64,000 nucleotides of DNA, from contig NZ_RBEE01000012.1 in the NCBI RefSeq assembly GCF_003725795.1, positions 371,249-435,248 of the forward strand, given 5' to 3'. Under the pieces are notes generated by a model. The model saw nothing but the letters and a program-made list of their open reading frames with translations. It made no database searches and was not told where the DNA came from. Positions 34,543 to 42,536 of the stretch are shown here, piece by piece; positions within the stretch are counted from its first letter, which is position 1, and each line of letters begins with the position of its first letter. The DNA is from Pedobacter jejuensis (GTDB taxonomy: Bacteria; Bacteroidota; Bacteroidia; Sphingobacteriales; Sphingobacteriaceae). The position numbers and the translations under genes were made by a program.

Positions 34543-37037
34543 TAGTTTGGTTGAGCAGATATGAAATTAAAAAACACCTTTGCTGCACCAACATTTCCAG
34601 CTGGCAATTGCCTGAAAAAAGATAATGGTGTGTAAATAAAATTGCCCTTACCGTATTTTGCATAAAGGGTTGAACCTTGCAAAGGCTCTTCACCAGTATC
34701 ATTCATTTCAAATAAAGGCTCATATTCCTTATCCCATTTATCAGGAAAGTAAGCGCCACGTTCCTGTACCCAACCTTTAAAATCATCTAATGTAATTTTG
34801 TTTGGATAAGTTAGTAATTTATGATTTGGGTTTAAGATTTTTACCTCAGCATTTTCTTCAGTTACTCGCTTATTTGAAATATTGAAAGGATACATACCTA
34901 ACTTATCAACTGCAACATCCTGATTGGTATTGTATTGCATGACCAAATTACCACCAGCTTTTGCATAAGCCCATAAAAAAGGTATCCATCTGGCTAGTTT
35001 TTTCTCTGTATTATTTGCTCTAACACCCAAAACGATCGCATCGTATTGAGAAAGTTTATTTTGACTAGTAGGATCATCAAAATTTCCGTAGAAATCATCA
35101 TCTTTTAAAACATCAACCTGAATACCGGCTACACGTAAAAATTCTGGGATAAAATCTCCGGCCCCTTGTACGTAACCAACCTTTTTGGCATCAACTAAAA
35201 AATCACTTTTCATTACAATTGCACTCGCAGGAGCAAAATATTGTAAAGATGGTAAATGAGGGTATTGAATAAGTACCTGCTTCTTGCTGTAAGTTTTACC
35301 ATCTACAGCATAACTTGCATCTAATTGTATTCGGTTTGAATTTATTTCAGCAAGTTTAGCTTTTGGAATTGTATAATCTACTGTAATATTTGTTGCATTT
35401 ATTTGCTTCAATTCGCCACCACCTAAACGCGTTCCGTTATAAAAAATATTCACCATTCCATTATCAAACTTTTTAGCTGAATTGGCTTTAAAGTTTAAAC
35501 TAACATGCAAGTCTTCATTATTTTTAATTAAGTAAACAGGTTGGGTAAACTTTAATTCTAATGCCGGAACAATCCTTAATGCTTCAACAACATCGCCACG
35601 AACAGGATCTAATTTTTTGAATGATAAAGGTAATTTAACCTGAAAATTATCGTCACCAATTTTTAAAGAAAGTGCAACATTTAAAGCAGATTCTGTCTCA
35701 GGCAAACCAATTAAGGTATCATTATCAACCGAAAAAGTTGCTGCGTTTTTTGCAGGTTTTGCCATCCAATACGGCTCTGTTAATGCAGCATCTGCCGGAA
35801 TTTGAATTTTATGATTTATCGTAATCAGCGAATCTGCTGATAGTTTGGTGTTAAAGTTCTCTGATTGATTTAGCCATTTTACTTCCTCTAAAATAACAGG
35901 ATTGAAAGTCCTTGCAATCAAGTTTAAATTAAAATTATAGCTATCTCCTGCTACTGCTTCGGCCTGGTTTGTTACCATCTCACCCATAAAACCAGAACAA
36001 TTTAATATGATGTTGTTGACTGCGGCAAGCTTATCTTTTTTCAGATTTACATCCTTTAAAGCCAAAAGTTTTTTACGCAGAGCAAGCAAAGCCTTTAAAC
36101 TTAATTCAGGTTGGTTAAAATTAAATTCAGCAATAATTCTACCTAGTGACTGATCAATATCTGCATTGCCTTTAGCTATCCACGTTTGCGCTATTCCATC
36201 AAAAAGAGATGTTTTCGCCTGTTCTCCTAAAACATGGGTAAAATATTCGTTCCTTATACCTGCAACAGACTGTGTTCCTGCTCCCTGGCTTTTGTGCAAA
36301 CTTCTACTCAATCCTGCCAATTCACCATATCCCATACCAAGTTGCGCATCGTATTGGCCAACAGTAACTTTAAATTGATTTTCGGATGTGGTATTTACAC
36401 TACCGAAGCGAAACGTGTTCCACAGCAAACGCTTTGGCTGCCAAACATTTACATACTTTAATTGGCTAGGAAACATATTTTTATCGGCAGCAGCTTTAAA
36501 TGCCTTTTCTGCAATAACAGCCGATGCTGCGTGCTGCCCGTGTCCTGCTGCTGCAGTTGGTGGAAAACGACAAATAATTACATCAGGACGAAACTTTCGT
36601 ATCACCCAAACCACATCCGCAGTAATGCTATCTGCATCCCATTGTTTAAAAGTATCGTTAGTGTTTTTAGAGAAACCAAAGTCGATAACTCGCGTAAAAA
36701 ATTGCTGAGCGCCATCCAGTTTCCTGGCTTCCAAAAGTTCATGCGTTCTGATTAAACCCAATGCTGCACCTTGCTCGGTACCCAATAAATTTTGTCCCCC
36801 ATCGCCTCTGGTTAACGATAAATAGGCTGTCTCTACATTTTGATCGTTTATCAGCCACGATAATAATCCCGTATTTTCATCATCAGGATGTGCGGCTAAA
36901 TATAAGACTTTAGGAATTTGCTTCAGCGTTTTTAACTCCCGATAAATTTCCGCCGATTTTGCCGGGCGAACCTGCTGAGCTGAACCTGTAACTGCAAAAA
37001 AACCAAATATAAAGATGGCTGTTATAACTTTAAACAT
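34542..37037 (-). CDS. PIG-L family deacetylase with large C-terminal region
   Basis: A secreted or periplasmic zinc deacetylase of the PIG-L/LmbE family, 831 aa from the ATG at 37037, which begins a good signal peptide (MFKVITAIFIFGFFAVTGSA). The upstream in-frame start at 37100 would bury the signal. The metal motif AAHPDDENTGLL lies about 48 residues from the start, with RGDGGQNLLGTEQG and RFPPTAAAGHGQHAASA further on. The C-terminal 500 residues contain beta-rich and glutamine-amidotransferase-like parts (YDAIVLGVRANN, LVMQYNTNQD). It heads an operon with a 34-aa membrane protein and a symporter. Substrate likely an N-acetyl sugar. Confidence 0.88.
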   Translation of the reverse strand: MFKVITAIFIFGFFAVTGSAQQVRPAKSAEIYRELKTLKQIPKVLYLAAHPDDENTGLLSWLINDQNVETAYLSLTRGDGGQNLLGTEQGAALGLIRTHELLEARKLDGAQQFFTRVIDFGFSKNTNDTFKQWDADSITADVVWVIRKFRPDVIICRFPPTAAAGHGQHAASAVIAEKAFKAAADKNMFPSQLKYVNVWQPKRLLWNTFRFGSVNTTSENQFKVTVGQYDAQLGMGYGELAGLSRSLHKSQGAGTQSVAGIRNEYFTHVLGEQAKTSLFDGIAQTWIAKGNADIDQSLGRIIAEFNFNQPELSLKALLALRKKLLALKDVNLKKDKLAAVNNIILNCSGFMGEMVTNQAEAVAGDSYNFNLNLIARTFNPVILEEVKWLNQSENFNTKLSADSLITINHKIQIPADAALTEPYWMAKPAKNAATFSVDNDTLIGLPETESALNVALSLKIGDDNFQVKLPLSFKKLDPVRGDVVEALRIVPALELKFTQPVYLIKNNEDLHVSLNFKANSAKKFDNGMVNIFYNGTRLGGGELKQINATNITVDYTIPKAKLAEINSNRIQLDASYAVDGKTYSKKQVLIQYPHLPSLQYFAPASAIVMKSDFLVDAKKVGYVQGAGDFIPEFLRVAGIQVDVLKDDDFYGNFDDPTSQNKLSQYDAIVLGVRANNTEKKLARWIPFLWAYAKAGGNLVMQYNTNQDVAVDKLGMYPFNISNKRVTEENAEVKILNPNHKLLTYPNKITLDDFKGWVQERGAYFPDKWDKEYEPLFEMNDTGEEPLQGSTLYAKYGKGNFIYTPLSFFRQLPAGNVGAAKVFFNFISAQPN

Positions 37038-37267
37038 ACAATTTGCTTTGTTGTATTTCAAAGATGCTAAAATGGTTTTATTTTGAAGTGCAGAAAACAA
37101 AAATGGTACAGAAATTTAATCCAATTGATATAAATAATCTTTAGAATTTTCATTATCCGAGTATTTAAAGTTGAAAAGCAGATTTTGTAAACGTAAACCT
37201 TATCAACATAAAAATCATAAAACAATATCGGTTTGAATTTCTTAATATTGCCTCATAAATTTAACCT

Positions 37268-38605
37268 ATGAATGGGATTGTGCTCATCATTGATGATGAA
37301 AAGAAGATTTGCAGTTTGCTATCGCGGATTATAGAATTGGAAGGGTTTAAAACTTTGCAAGCCAATACCGGAAAAGAGGGCTTAAAGCTTTTAAAAACTA
37401 ACGATGTAAATTTGGTTATCAGCGATGTAAAGCTACCTGATTATAATGGCGTTGCCTTGGTTAAGGATATAAAAGCGATTAAACCATTTGTAGAAATTAT
37501 AAATCTTACCGCCTACGGAACCATTGCTGATGGTGTTACCGCCATAAAAAATGGAGCCTTTGATTATTTGGTAAAAGGCGATGATAACGACAAAATTATA
37601 CCATTGCTTTACAAGGCAATGGAGAAATCGAATCTGGAGCAAAGAGTGTTCGAACTTGAAAATAAGATCACGAGGAAACACAGCTTCAGCACCATTATTG
37701 GCACATCAAAAGCTTTAAAAGAGGCTGTAGAATTAGCCAGGAGAGTAAGCAAGACTGACACTACTGTTCTACTTTTAGGCGAAACTGGTACCGGAAAAGA
37801 AGTTTTCGCACAATCAATTCATTACGAAAGCCCAAGAGCATTGAAACCGTTTGTTGCTTTAAATTGTAGCGGTTTTAGTCCGGAGTTATTAGAAAGCGAA
37901 CTATTTGGTTATAAAGCCGGTGCCTTTACAGGAGCGAATAAAGATAAAAAAGGATTGTTGGAAGAAGCAAATGGAGGCACTTTATTTTTGGATGAAATTG
38001 GGGAAATGAACCTTGATTTGCAGGCCAAATTGTTAAGGGTTTTAGAAAATCAAAGTTTTATTAAGGTTGGAGATACATTAACGCAACAAGTGAATGTGCG
38101 AATTTTGGCAGCCACCAATAAGGATTTAAAATCTGATGCATCTACCGGAAAATTCCGCTCTGATTTATATTACCGCCTTTCGGTTTTTAGCATTACATTA
38201 CCCCCTCTTCGAGAACGTAAAAGCGATATTTTGGCTTTAGCAGAACATTACCTAAAAGAATTTTCTGATAAAGTAAACCGTAAAGCGTTAAAGTTTGATG
38301 ATAAAATTATAGCGCTGCTATCAGGACATAACTGGAAGGGAAACATTAGAGAGTTGAAAAATATTATTGAAAGATTGGTTATCTTATCAGACGGTGAAAC
38401 GCTAAACACATCGGCTTTACCGCCCGAATTTTATGAATTTTCTCCTTTGGAAAATGATTACAATTTGCAGCAAATAGAAAAGCAACATATTCAAAAAGTG
38501 CTCGTTCATACAAAAGGAAACAAAACGGAAACTTCGCGATTATTAGGAATTGGATTAACAACACTTTATCGTAAGATTGAAGAATACCAGATCAAAGAAA
38601 TTTAA
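37268..38605 (+). CDS. Sigma-54-dependent response regulator (NtrC type)
   Basis: A 445-aa two-component activator. The receiver domain (about 1-120) has DDE at 9-11 and the phospho-acceptor Asp53 in VISDVKLPDYNG. The AAA+ domain has Walker A GETGTGKE (171-178), the sigma-54 contact loop GAFTGA (218-223) and Walker B GGTLFLDEIGEM. A Fis-type helix-turn-helix ends the protein (NKTETSRLLGIGLTTLYRKI). It is the only response regulator in the window. The kdp genes downstream have two sensor components and a sigma-54-type promoter but no KdpE, so this is a good candidate for their regulator. The link is inferred. Confidence 0.93.
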   Translation: MNGIVLIIDDEKKICSLLSRIIELEGFKTLQANTGKEGLKLLKTNDVNLVISDVKLPDYNGVALVKDIKAIKPFVEIINLTAYGTIADGVTAIKNGAFDYLVKGDDNDKIIPLLYKAMEKSNLEQRVFELENKITRKHSFSTIIGTSKALKEAVELARRVSKTDTTVLLLGETGTGKEVFAQSIHYESPRALKPFVALNCSGFSPELLESELFGYKAGAFTGANKDKKGLLEEANGGTLFLDEIGEMNLDLQAKLLRVLENQSFIKVGDTLTQQVNVRILAATNKDLKSDASTGKFRSDLYYRLSVFSITLPPLRERKSDILALAEHYLKEFSDKVNRKALKFDDKIIALLSGHNWKGNIRELKNIIERLVILSDGETLNTSALPPEFYEFSPLENDYNLQQIEKQHIQKVLVHTKGNKTETSRLLGIGLTTLYRKIEEYQIKEI

Positions 38606-38672
38606 ACTTTTAAACCTTCTAACAAATCATTTGTCTTTAATTCAGGTTATTACATTTCATAAAAATCAAAGC

Positions 38673-40253
38673 ATGCATAAATTTTTTCTAACCATCATTA
38701 CCTCATTTCTAACGCTCACTTTATTTGCACAGCAACCATATTTTCAGCAAAGTTTAAACTACAATATTGATGTTACTTTGAACGATAAGGAAAAATCTTT
38801 AAAAGGATTTGAAACTATTAACTACAAAAACAATTCTACCACAACTCTTGATTTTATTTGGTTTCACATCTGGCCAAATGCTTATAAAAACGAATCAACA
38901 GCGCTTTTTCAGCAAATAAGAAATGATACTTCACGTAAAGAAAAACTTCAAAATATTACTTATGGAAGCATTGATGGTTTAAATTTTAAAGTGGATGGAC
39001 AAGCTGCAAAAACCGAAGCGCACCCAAACCCACAGTATATTGATATCGTTAAAGTAATGCTTCCAAAATCTTTAAAACCTGGAGATTCCATCAATATAAG
39101 CACTGATTTTAACGTAAAATTGCCTAGTTATTTTTCTCGCTCGGGCTACGCCGATACAGAATTTATGGTAACCCAATGGTACCCAAAACCTGCCGTATTT
39201 GATAAAGATGGATGGCATGAATTTCCGTATTTAGACATGGGCGAATTTTACAGTGAATACGCAAATTATAAGGTTAATATAACATTGCCATCAAACTATG
39301 TTGTGGGTGCAACCGGCGTAATGCAAAATGCAACCGAACTAGCAGATTATAAACGTATTGGAACAAAAAATACATCAGTTAGAACAGATAAACCCGAGCT
39401 ATACAATCCAAAATCTAAATCGGCTACCAAAACTTTAACTTATGCAATAAACAACGTTCCTGACTTTGCTTGGTTTGCTGATAAAGATTTGGTAATTCAA
39501 TACGATACAGTGAAGCTTGCATCGGGTAAAGTTGTTGATGCTTTTAGCTATTACCACAATAAAAAAAATACACTTTGGGTTAACAGCATTGATTATATAA
39601 AAGATGCAACTCAAAAATATAGTAAATGGATTGGCGAATACGAATACCCTGTGGTACAAGCAATTGAAGGACCAAAAAACAACGCCAGCGGTGGTATGGA
39701 GTACCCAACAATAACACTGATTACTAGTCCTGATGCGAAAAAAGAAAGTTTAGATGGTGTAATTACGCATGAAGTTGGGCACAATTGGTTTATGAGTATG
39801 TTAGGCAGTAACGAGCGCATGCACACATGGCAAGATGAAGGTTTTAATACTTTTTATCAATTCAGATATGAAGCAGAAAAATATAAATCAAATTCTATTT
39901 TTGGCGATGCCATTCCGGCTAGTTTAAAAGATTTGCCAACTGATAAATTTCTTGCAAGTATTTATGGTGCATTGGCAAATGTACCTATGCAATCGGCTAT
40001 AGAAACACCAGCAGCGGACTTTAAAACATCTGAAGAATATGGTTTGATTTCGTATGCAAAAACAGCATTGTGGTTGTATATCCTGGAAACAGAAACTGGT
40101 TCAGAAAAGTTTGATAAAGCTTTTCAGGCTTACTTTAGCGAATGGAAAAATAAACATCCATCCCCTGCAGATTTTAAGGCTTCTATGGAAAAATCACTGG
40201 GTGTAAATTTAGATAAGTATTTTGCGTTGCTAAATCAACAAGGAAAATTCTAA
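38673..40253 (+). CDS. M1 family zinc metallopeptidase
   Basis: An exported aminopeptidase-like protein, 526 aa from the ATG at 38673. That start gives a clear signal peptide (MHKFFLTIITSFLTLTLFAQ), unlike the upstream start that overlaps the regulator gene. The substrate-binding motif GGMEY (in place of GAMEN) is near residue 340. The zinc site HEVGHNW begins near 366 with the third ligand in WQDEGFNTF. It is shorter than classical M1 enzymes (over 600 aa), lacking the long C-terminal domain. A strong terminator follows. Confidence 0.9.
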   Translation: MHKFFLTIITSFLTLTLFAQQPYFQQSLNYNIDVTLNDKEKSLKGFETINYKNNSTTTLDFIWFHIWPNAYKNESTALFQQIRNDTSRKEKLQNITYGSIDGLNFKVDGQAAKTEAHPNPQYIDIVKVMLPKSLKPGDSINISTDFNVKLPSYFSRSGYADTEFMVTQWYPKPAVFDKDGWHEFPYLDMGEFYSEYANYKVNITLPSNYVVGATGVMQNATELADYKRIGTKNTSVRTDKPELYNPKSKSATKTLTYAINNVPDFAWFADKDLVIQYDTVKLASGKVVDAFSYYHNKKNTLWVNSIDYIKDATQKYSKWIGEYEYPVVQAIEGPKNNASGGMEYPTITLITSPDAKKESLDGVITHEVGHNWFMSMLGSNERMHTWQDEGFNTFYQFRYEAEKYKSNSIFGDAIPASLKDLPTDKFLASIYGALANVPMQSAIETPAADFKTSEEYGLISYAKTALWLYILETETGSEKFDKAFQAYFSEWKNKHPSPADFKASMEKSLGVNLDKYFALLNQQGKF

Positions 40254-40291
40254 ATTAATCGTTCAAATAATATTCCTTTTTAAAATGAAAT

Positions 40292-40316
40292 AAACCCTTC
40301 CAAAACGGAAGGGTTT
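40292..40316 (+). terminator. Rho-independent terminator after the M1 peptidase
   Basis: Perfect 10-bp stem AAACCCTTCC / GGAAGGGTTT with a 5-nt AAAAC loop, followed by a T-rich tract. Its core is nearly identical to the terminator at 42189-42214. Confidence 0.9.
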
Positions 40317-40440
40317 ATTTTTTTGCCAAAAATCAACAGAAATATTTTTCTATTATTTTACCCGTTAAAGTTCATTTTTTTATGCTTTTAAATATTCAGG
40401 TGCTGCATTTGATATAGCGAGCGTATGAAATTTAAAAAAA

Positions 40441-41058
40441 ATGGATAATCAGATAATATTTATACGTGTTGCTAACTTTCGGGATACTATTTATGCCGAA
40501 GAAATAAAATCGGAAACAGAAAACAGTGCTATTGCCCGAGGTTCGGGTATTGCTAAAAGAAGTATCGAATCAATAATAGAAAAAATGGTTTGTGGTAAAG
40601 CAGTTATTGCTGTAACAAATCATGGTGAGTGGGTTGGCTTTTCCTATTTCGAAACCTGGGAAGATGGCAAATTTGTTTCAAATTCGGGTCTAATCGTTTC
40701 TCCGAAATTTAGAAATTCTGGAGTAGCCAAAAGCATCAAACAAAAAATCTTCAAATTGTCGCACAGGTTATATCCAAATGCAAAAATTTTCAGCATAACA
40801 TCTGGTGCGGCTATTATGCACATGAATGCACAATTAGGATTTTTGCCAGTAACCTTTGCAGAAATTACCCATGATGAGCGTTTTTGGAAAGGATGTGAAA
40901 GTTGCGTGAACTTTGATATTTTAGAAAGGAAAAAGAAGCGAAACTGCCTTTGTACAGCCATGCTTTTCGACCCGGAAAATATTATAGAATTCCCAAACTA
41001 TTCTGCAGAAAAAAACAATCATTTTAATCAATTTAAATCCGTTCAAAATGAATTTTAG
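40441..41058 (+). CDS. GNAT N-acetyltransferase of the Bacteroidota arginine type
   Basis: A 205-aa acetyltransferase. The acetyl-CoA loop region is SGLIVSPKFRNSGVAKSIKQ (about 81-100), and the protein has a distinctive Cys-containing end (CESCVNFDILERKKKRNCLC followed by TAMLFDP). This end is what I associate with the GNAT at the start of Bacteroidota arginine operons, thought to acylate glutamate or ornithine. Here the gene overlaps an M20 deacylase by 11 bp; the other arg genes are not in between. Assignment to arginine synthesis is from memory of gene neighbourhoods. Confidence 0.75.
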   Translation: MDNQIIFIRVANFRDTIYAEEIKSETENSAIARGSGIAKRSIESIIEKMVCGKAVIAVTNHGEWVGFSYFETWEDGKFVSNSGLIVSPKFRNSGVAKSIKQKIFKLSHRLYPNAKIFSITSGAAIMHMNAQLGFLPVTFAEITHDERFWKGCESCVNFDILERKKKRNCLCTAMLFDPENIIEFPNYSAEKNNHFNQFKSVQNEF

Positions 41059-42160
41059 TACTGAGCAAAATGTGGTTACAACACCCGATTTAAACGAGCT
41101 TTACACTAAAGCCATCAAACTGCTAAAAAACCTGATTGCAACGCCATCATTTAGTGGAGAAGAGCTGGAAACAGCAAATTTAATTGAGGCCTTTTTAAAT
41201 GAACATCATGTTTTTACGTTTCGAACGCACAACAACATTTGGTGCTACAATAAAAATTTTGATGAAACGCTGCCAACAATATTACTCAATTCACATCATG
41301 ATACGGTGAGGCCCAATGGCCAGTACACCAGAAATCCTTTCGAACCAATTATGGAAAACGACAAGATTTATGGTTTGGGAAGTAATGATGCTGGCGGACC
41401 TTTGGTTTCCTTAATATCAACCTTCCTTTATTTTTACGAACAGGAAAACTTACCGTTTAACCTTTGTTTAGCCGCTACTGCTGAAGAAGAAAATTCTGGC
41501 GATAAAGGCATAAAAAGCATTTTAAACCATTTAAAGCCAATTTCATTTGCAATTGTTGGCGAACCAACCTGTATGGAAATGGCCATAGCTGAAAAAGGAT
41601 CGATGGTTTTAGATTGTCATGCAAAAGGTGTTGCCGGGCATGCAGCTAGGGATGAAGGCGATAATGCCATTTATAAAGCCATAAAAGACATTAACTGGTT
41701 CATAAATTATCGTTTCCCGATTGAAGATAACTTACCGCAAGCCGTAAAAATGAGTGTTACCCAAATAAACGCAGGCATTCAACACAATATAATCCCATCA
41801 GATTGTTCATTTATTGTAGATATTCGCTTCGACCATAACTATACTCAAAAAGAAATCCTGAACACGATTATAAACCATACAGATTGCCAGTTTAAAGTTC
41901 GGCATAATGTATTGCGACCATCGAATATTGATGTTCATCACCCGATTGTAGCATCTGGATTGAGTATTGGCAGGAAAACCTATTCATCTCCAACAAGTTC
42001 CGATCAAGGCTGGCTAAATGTGCCATCTGTAAAAATCGGACCAGGAAATTCTTCCCGCTCCCACACGGCTGATGAATTTATACTTGTTGACGAAATAGAA
42101 GAGGGGATAACATTATACATCAGGTTGCTACAGCAATTGAATCTAAACAAAGAATTTTAA
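41048..42160 (+). CDS. M20 family metallopeptidase, ArgE-like N-acyl-ornithine/citrulline deacylase
   Basis: A 370-aa dinuclear zinc amidohydrolase. Metal and catalytic residues are visible in LLNSHHDTVRP (about 80-90), GLGSNDAGGP (about 114-123), AATAEEENSGDKG, VGEPT and SRSHTADEF near the end. The likely reaction is removal of the acetyl or succinyl group late in arginine synthesis, as done by the ArgE-like enzyme of Bacteroidota. Start 11 bp inside the GNAT gene; coupled translation is likely. A twin of the previous terminator follows. Confidence 0.82.
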   Translation: MNFSTEQNVVTTPDLNELYTKAIKLLKNLIATPSFSGEELETANLIEAFLNEHHVFTFRTHNNIWCYNKNFDETLPTILLNSHHDTVRPNGQYTRNPFEPIMENDKIYGLGSNDAGGPLVSLISTFLYFYEQENLPFNLCLAATAEEENSGDKGIKSILNHLKPISFAIVGEPTCMEMAIAEKGSMVLDCHAKGVAGHAARDEGDNAIYKAIKDINWFINYRFPIEDNLPQAVKMSVTQINAGIQHNIIPSDCSFIVDIRFDHNYTQKEILNTIINHTDCQFKVRHNVLRPSNIDVHHPIVASGLSIGRKTYSSPTSSDQGWLNVPSVKIGPGNSSRSHTADEFILVDEIEEGITLYIRLLQQLNLNKEF

Positions 42161-42188
42161 ATTTGATGATGCCTTTCCAAAAAAGTAA

Positions 42189-42214
42189 AAACCCTTCCAA
42201 AATGGAAGGGTTTT
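42189..42214 (+). terminator. Rho-independent terminator after the M20 gene
   Basis: Stem AAACCCTTCC / GGAAGGGTTT with loop AAAAT, then a run of seven T. It closes the GNAT-M20 unit and separates it from the kdp promoter. Confidence 0.92.
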
Positions 42215-42295
42215 TTTATGCCTAAAACATCTATTTCAACAAAAATTAAATATAAATAACTAATAATCAATAGGTTATCATAAAACTATACTCAA

Positions 42296-42312
42296 CGGCA
42301 CAAGAGTTGGCA
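42296..42312 (+). promoter_or_regulatory. Candidate sigma-54 (-24/-12) promoter of the kdp operon
   Basis: The sequence CGGCACAAGAGTTGGCA matches the sigma-54 consensus TGGCAC-N5-TTGC at most positions: GGCAC for -24 and TTGG for -12, with correct 12-bp spacing. The base after TTG is G instead of C, so it is not perfect. It lies 27 bp before the first small ORF of the kdp operon and 82 bp after a terminator. The nearby sigma-54 activator gene (37268-38605) supports it. Confidence 0.55.
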
Positions 42313-42338
42313 ATAGGCATTTCATAAATCAATAAGTT

Positions 42339-42419
42339 ATGACAATTATCCTGTTTTTAATTCTAATCCTGCTCTGCTGGGCAACTTACCTTTCTATTGA
42401 TTGGTTTGAAAAAATTTAA
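42339..42419 (+). CDS. Small hydrophobic peptide before KdpF, 26 aa
   Basis: A short reading frame, ATG at 42339 and TAA at 42417. The peptide is one hydrophobic helix (MTIILFLILILLCWATYLSI) followed by DWFEKI. It lies 5 bp before kdpF, which is of the same size and topology. It may be a second KdpF-like peptide or another small membrane modulator of the Kdp complex. Evidence is position, composition and operon layout; no homologue is claimed. Confidence 0.55.
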   Translation: MTIILFLILILLCWATYLSIDWFEKI

Positions 42420-42424
42420 AGAAA

Positions 42425-42502
42425 ATGTTAGCACTATTCATCATCGCAATCGCCGTATTTATCTATATGATTTACGTGTTGATTAAACCCGAAAAATTTT
42501 AG
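42425..42502 (+). CDS. kdpF: K+-transporting ATPase small subunit KdpF
   Basis: A 25-aa membrane peptide: MLALFIIAIAVFIYMIYVL plus the ending IKPEKF. The C-terminal P-E-K/R-F motif and single helix are typical of KdpF, which stabilises the KdpABC complex. It sits 34 bp before kdpA, the usual order. Confidence 0.85.
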   Translation: MLALFIIAIAVFIYMIYVLIKPEKF

Positions 42503-42536
42503 CCTCCCTTAAAGGCAATTTAAAAAACATTTAAAA

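Noticed and set aside
34451..34702. Minus-strand ORF of 83 codons
   Set aside because: It overlaps the end of the PIG-L gene in another frame; the 34-aa frame in the same gap has far better junctions.
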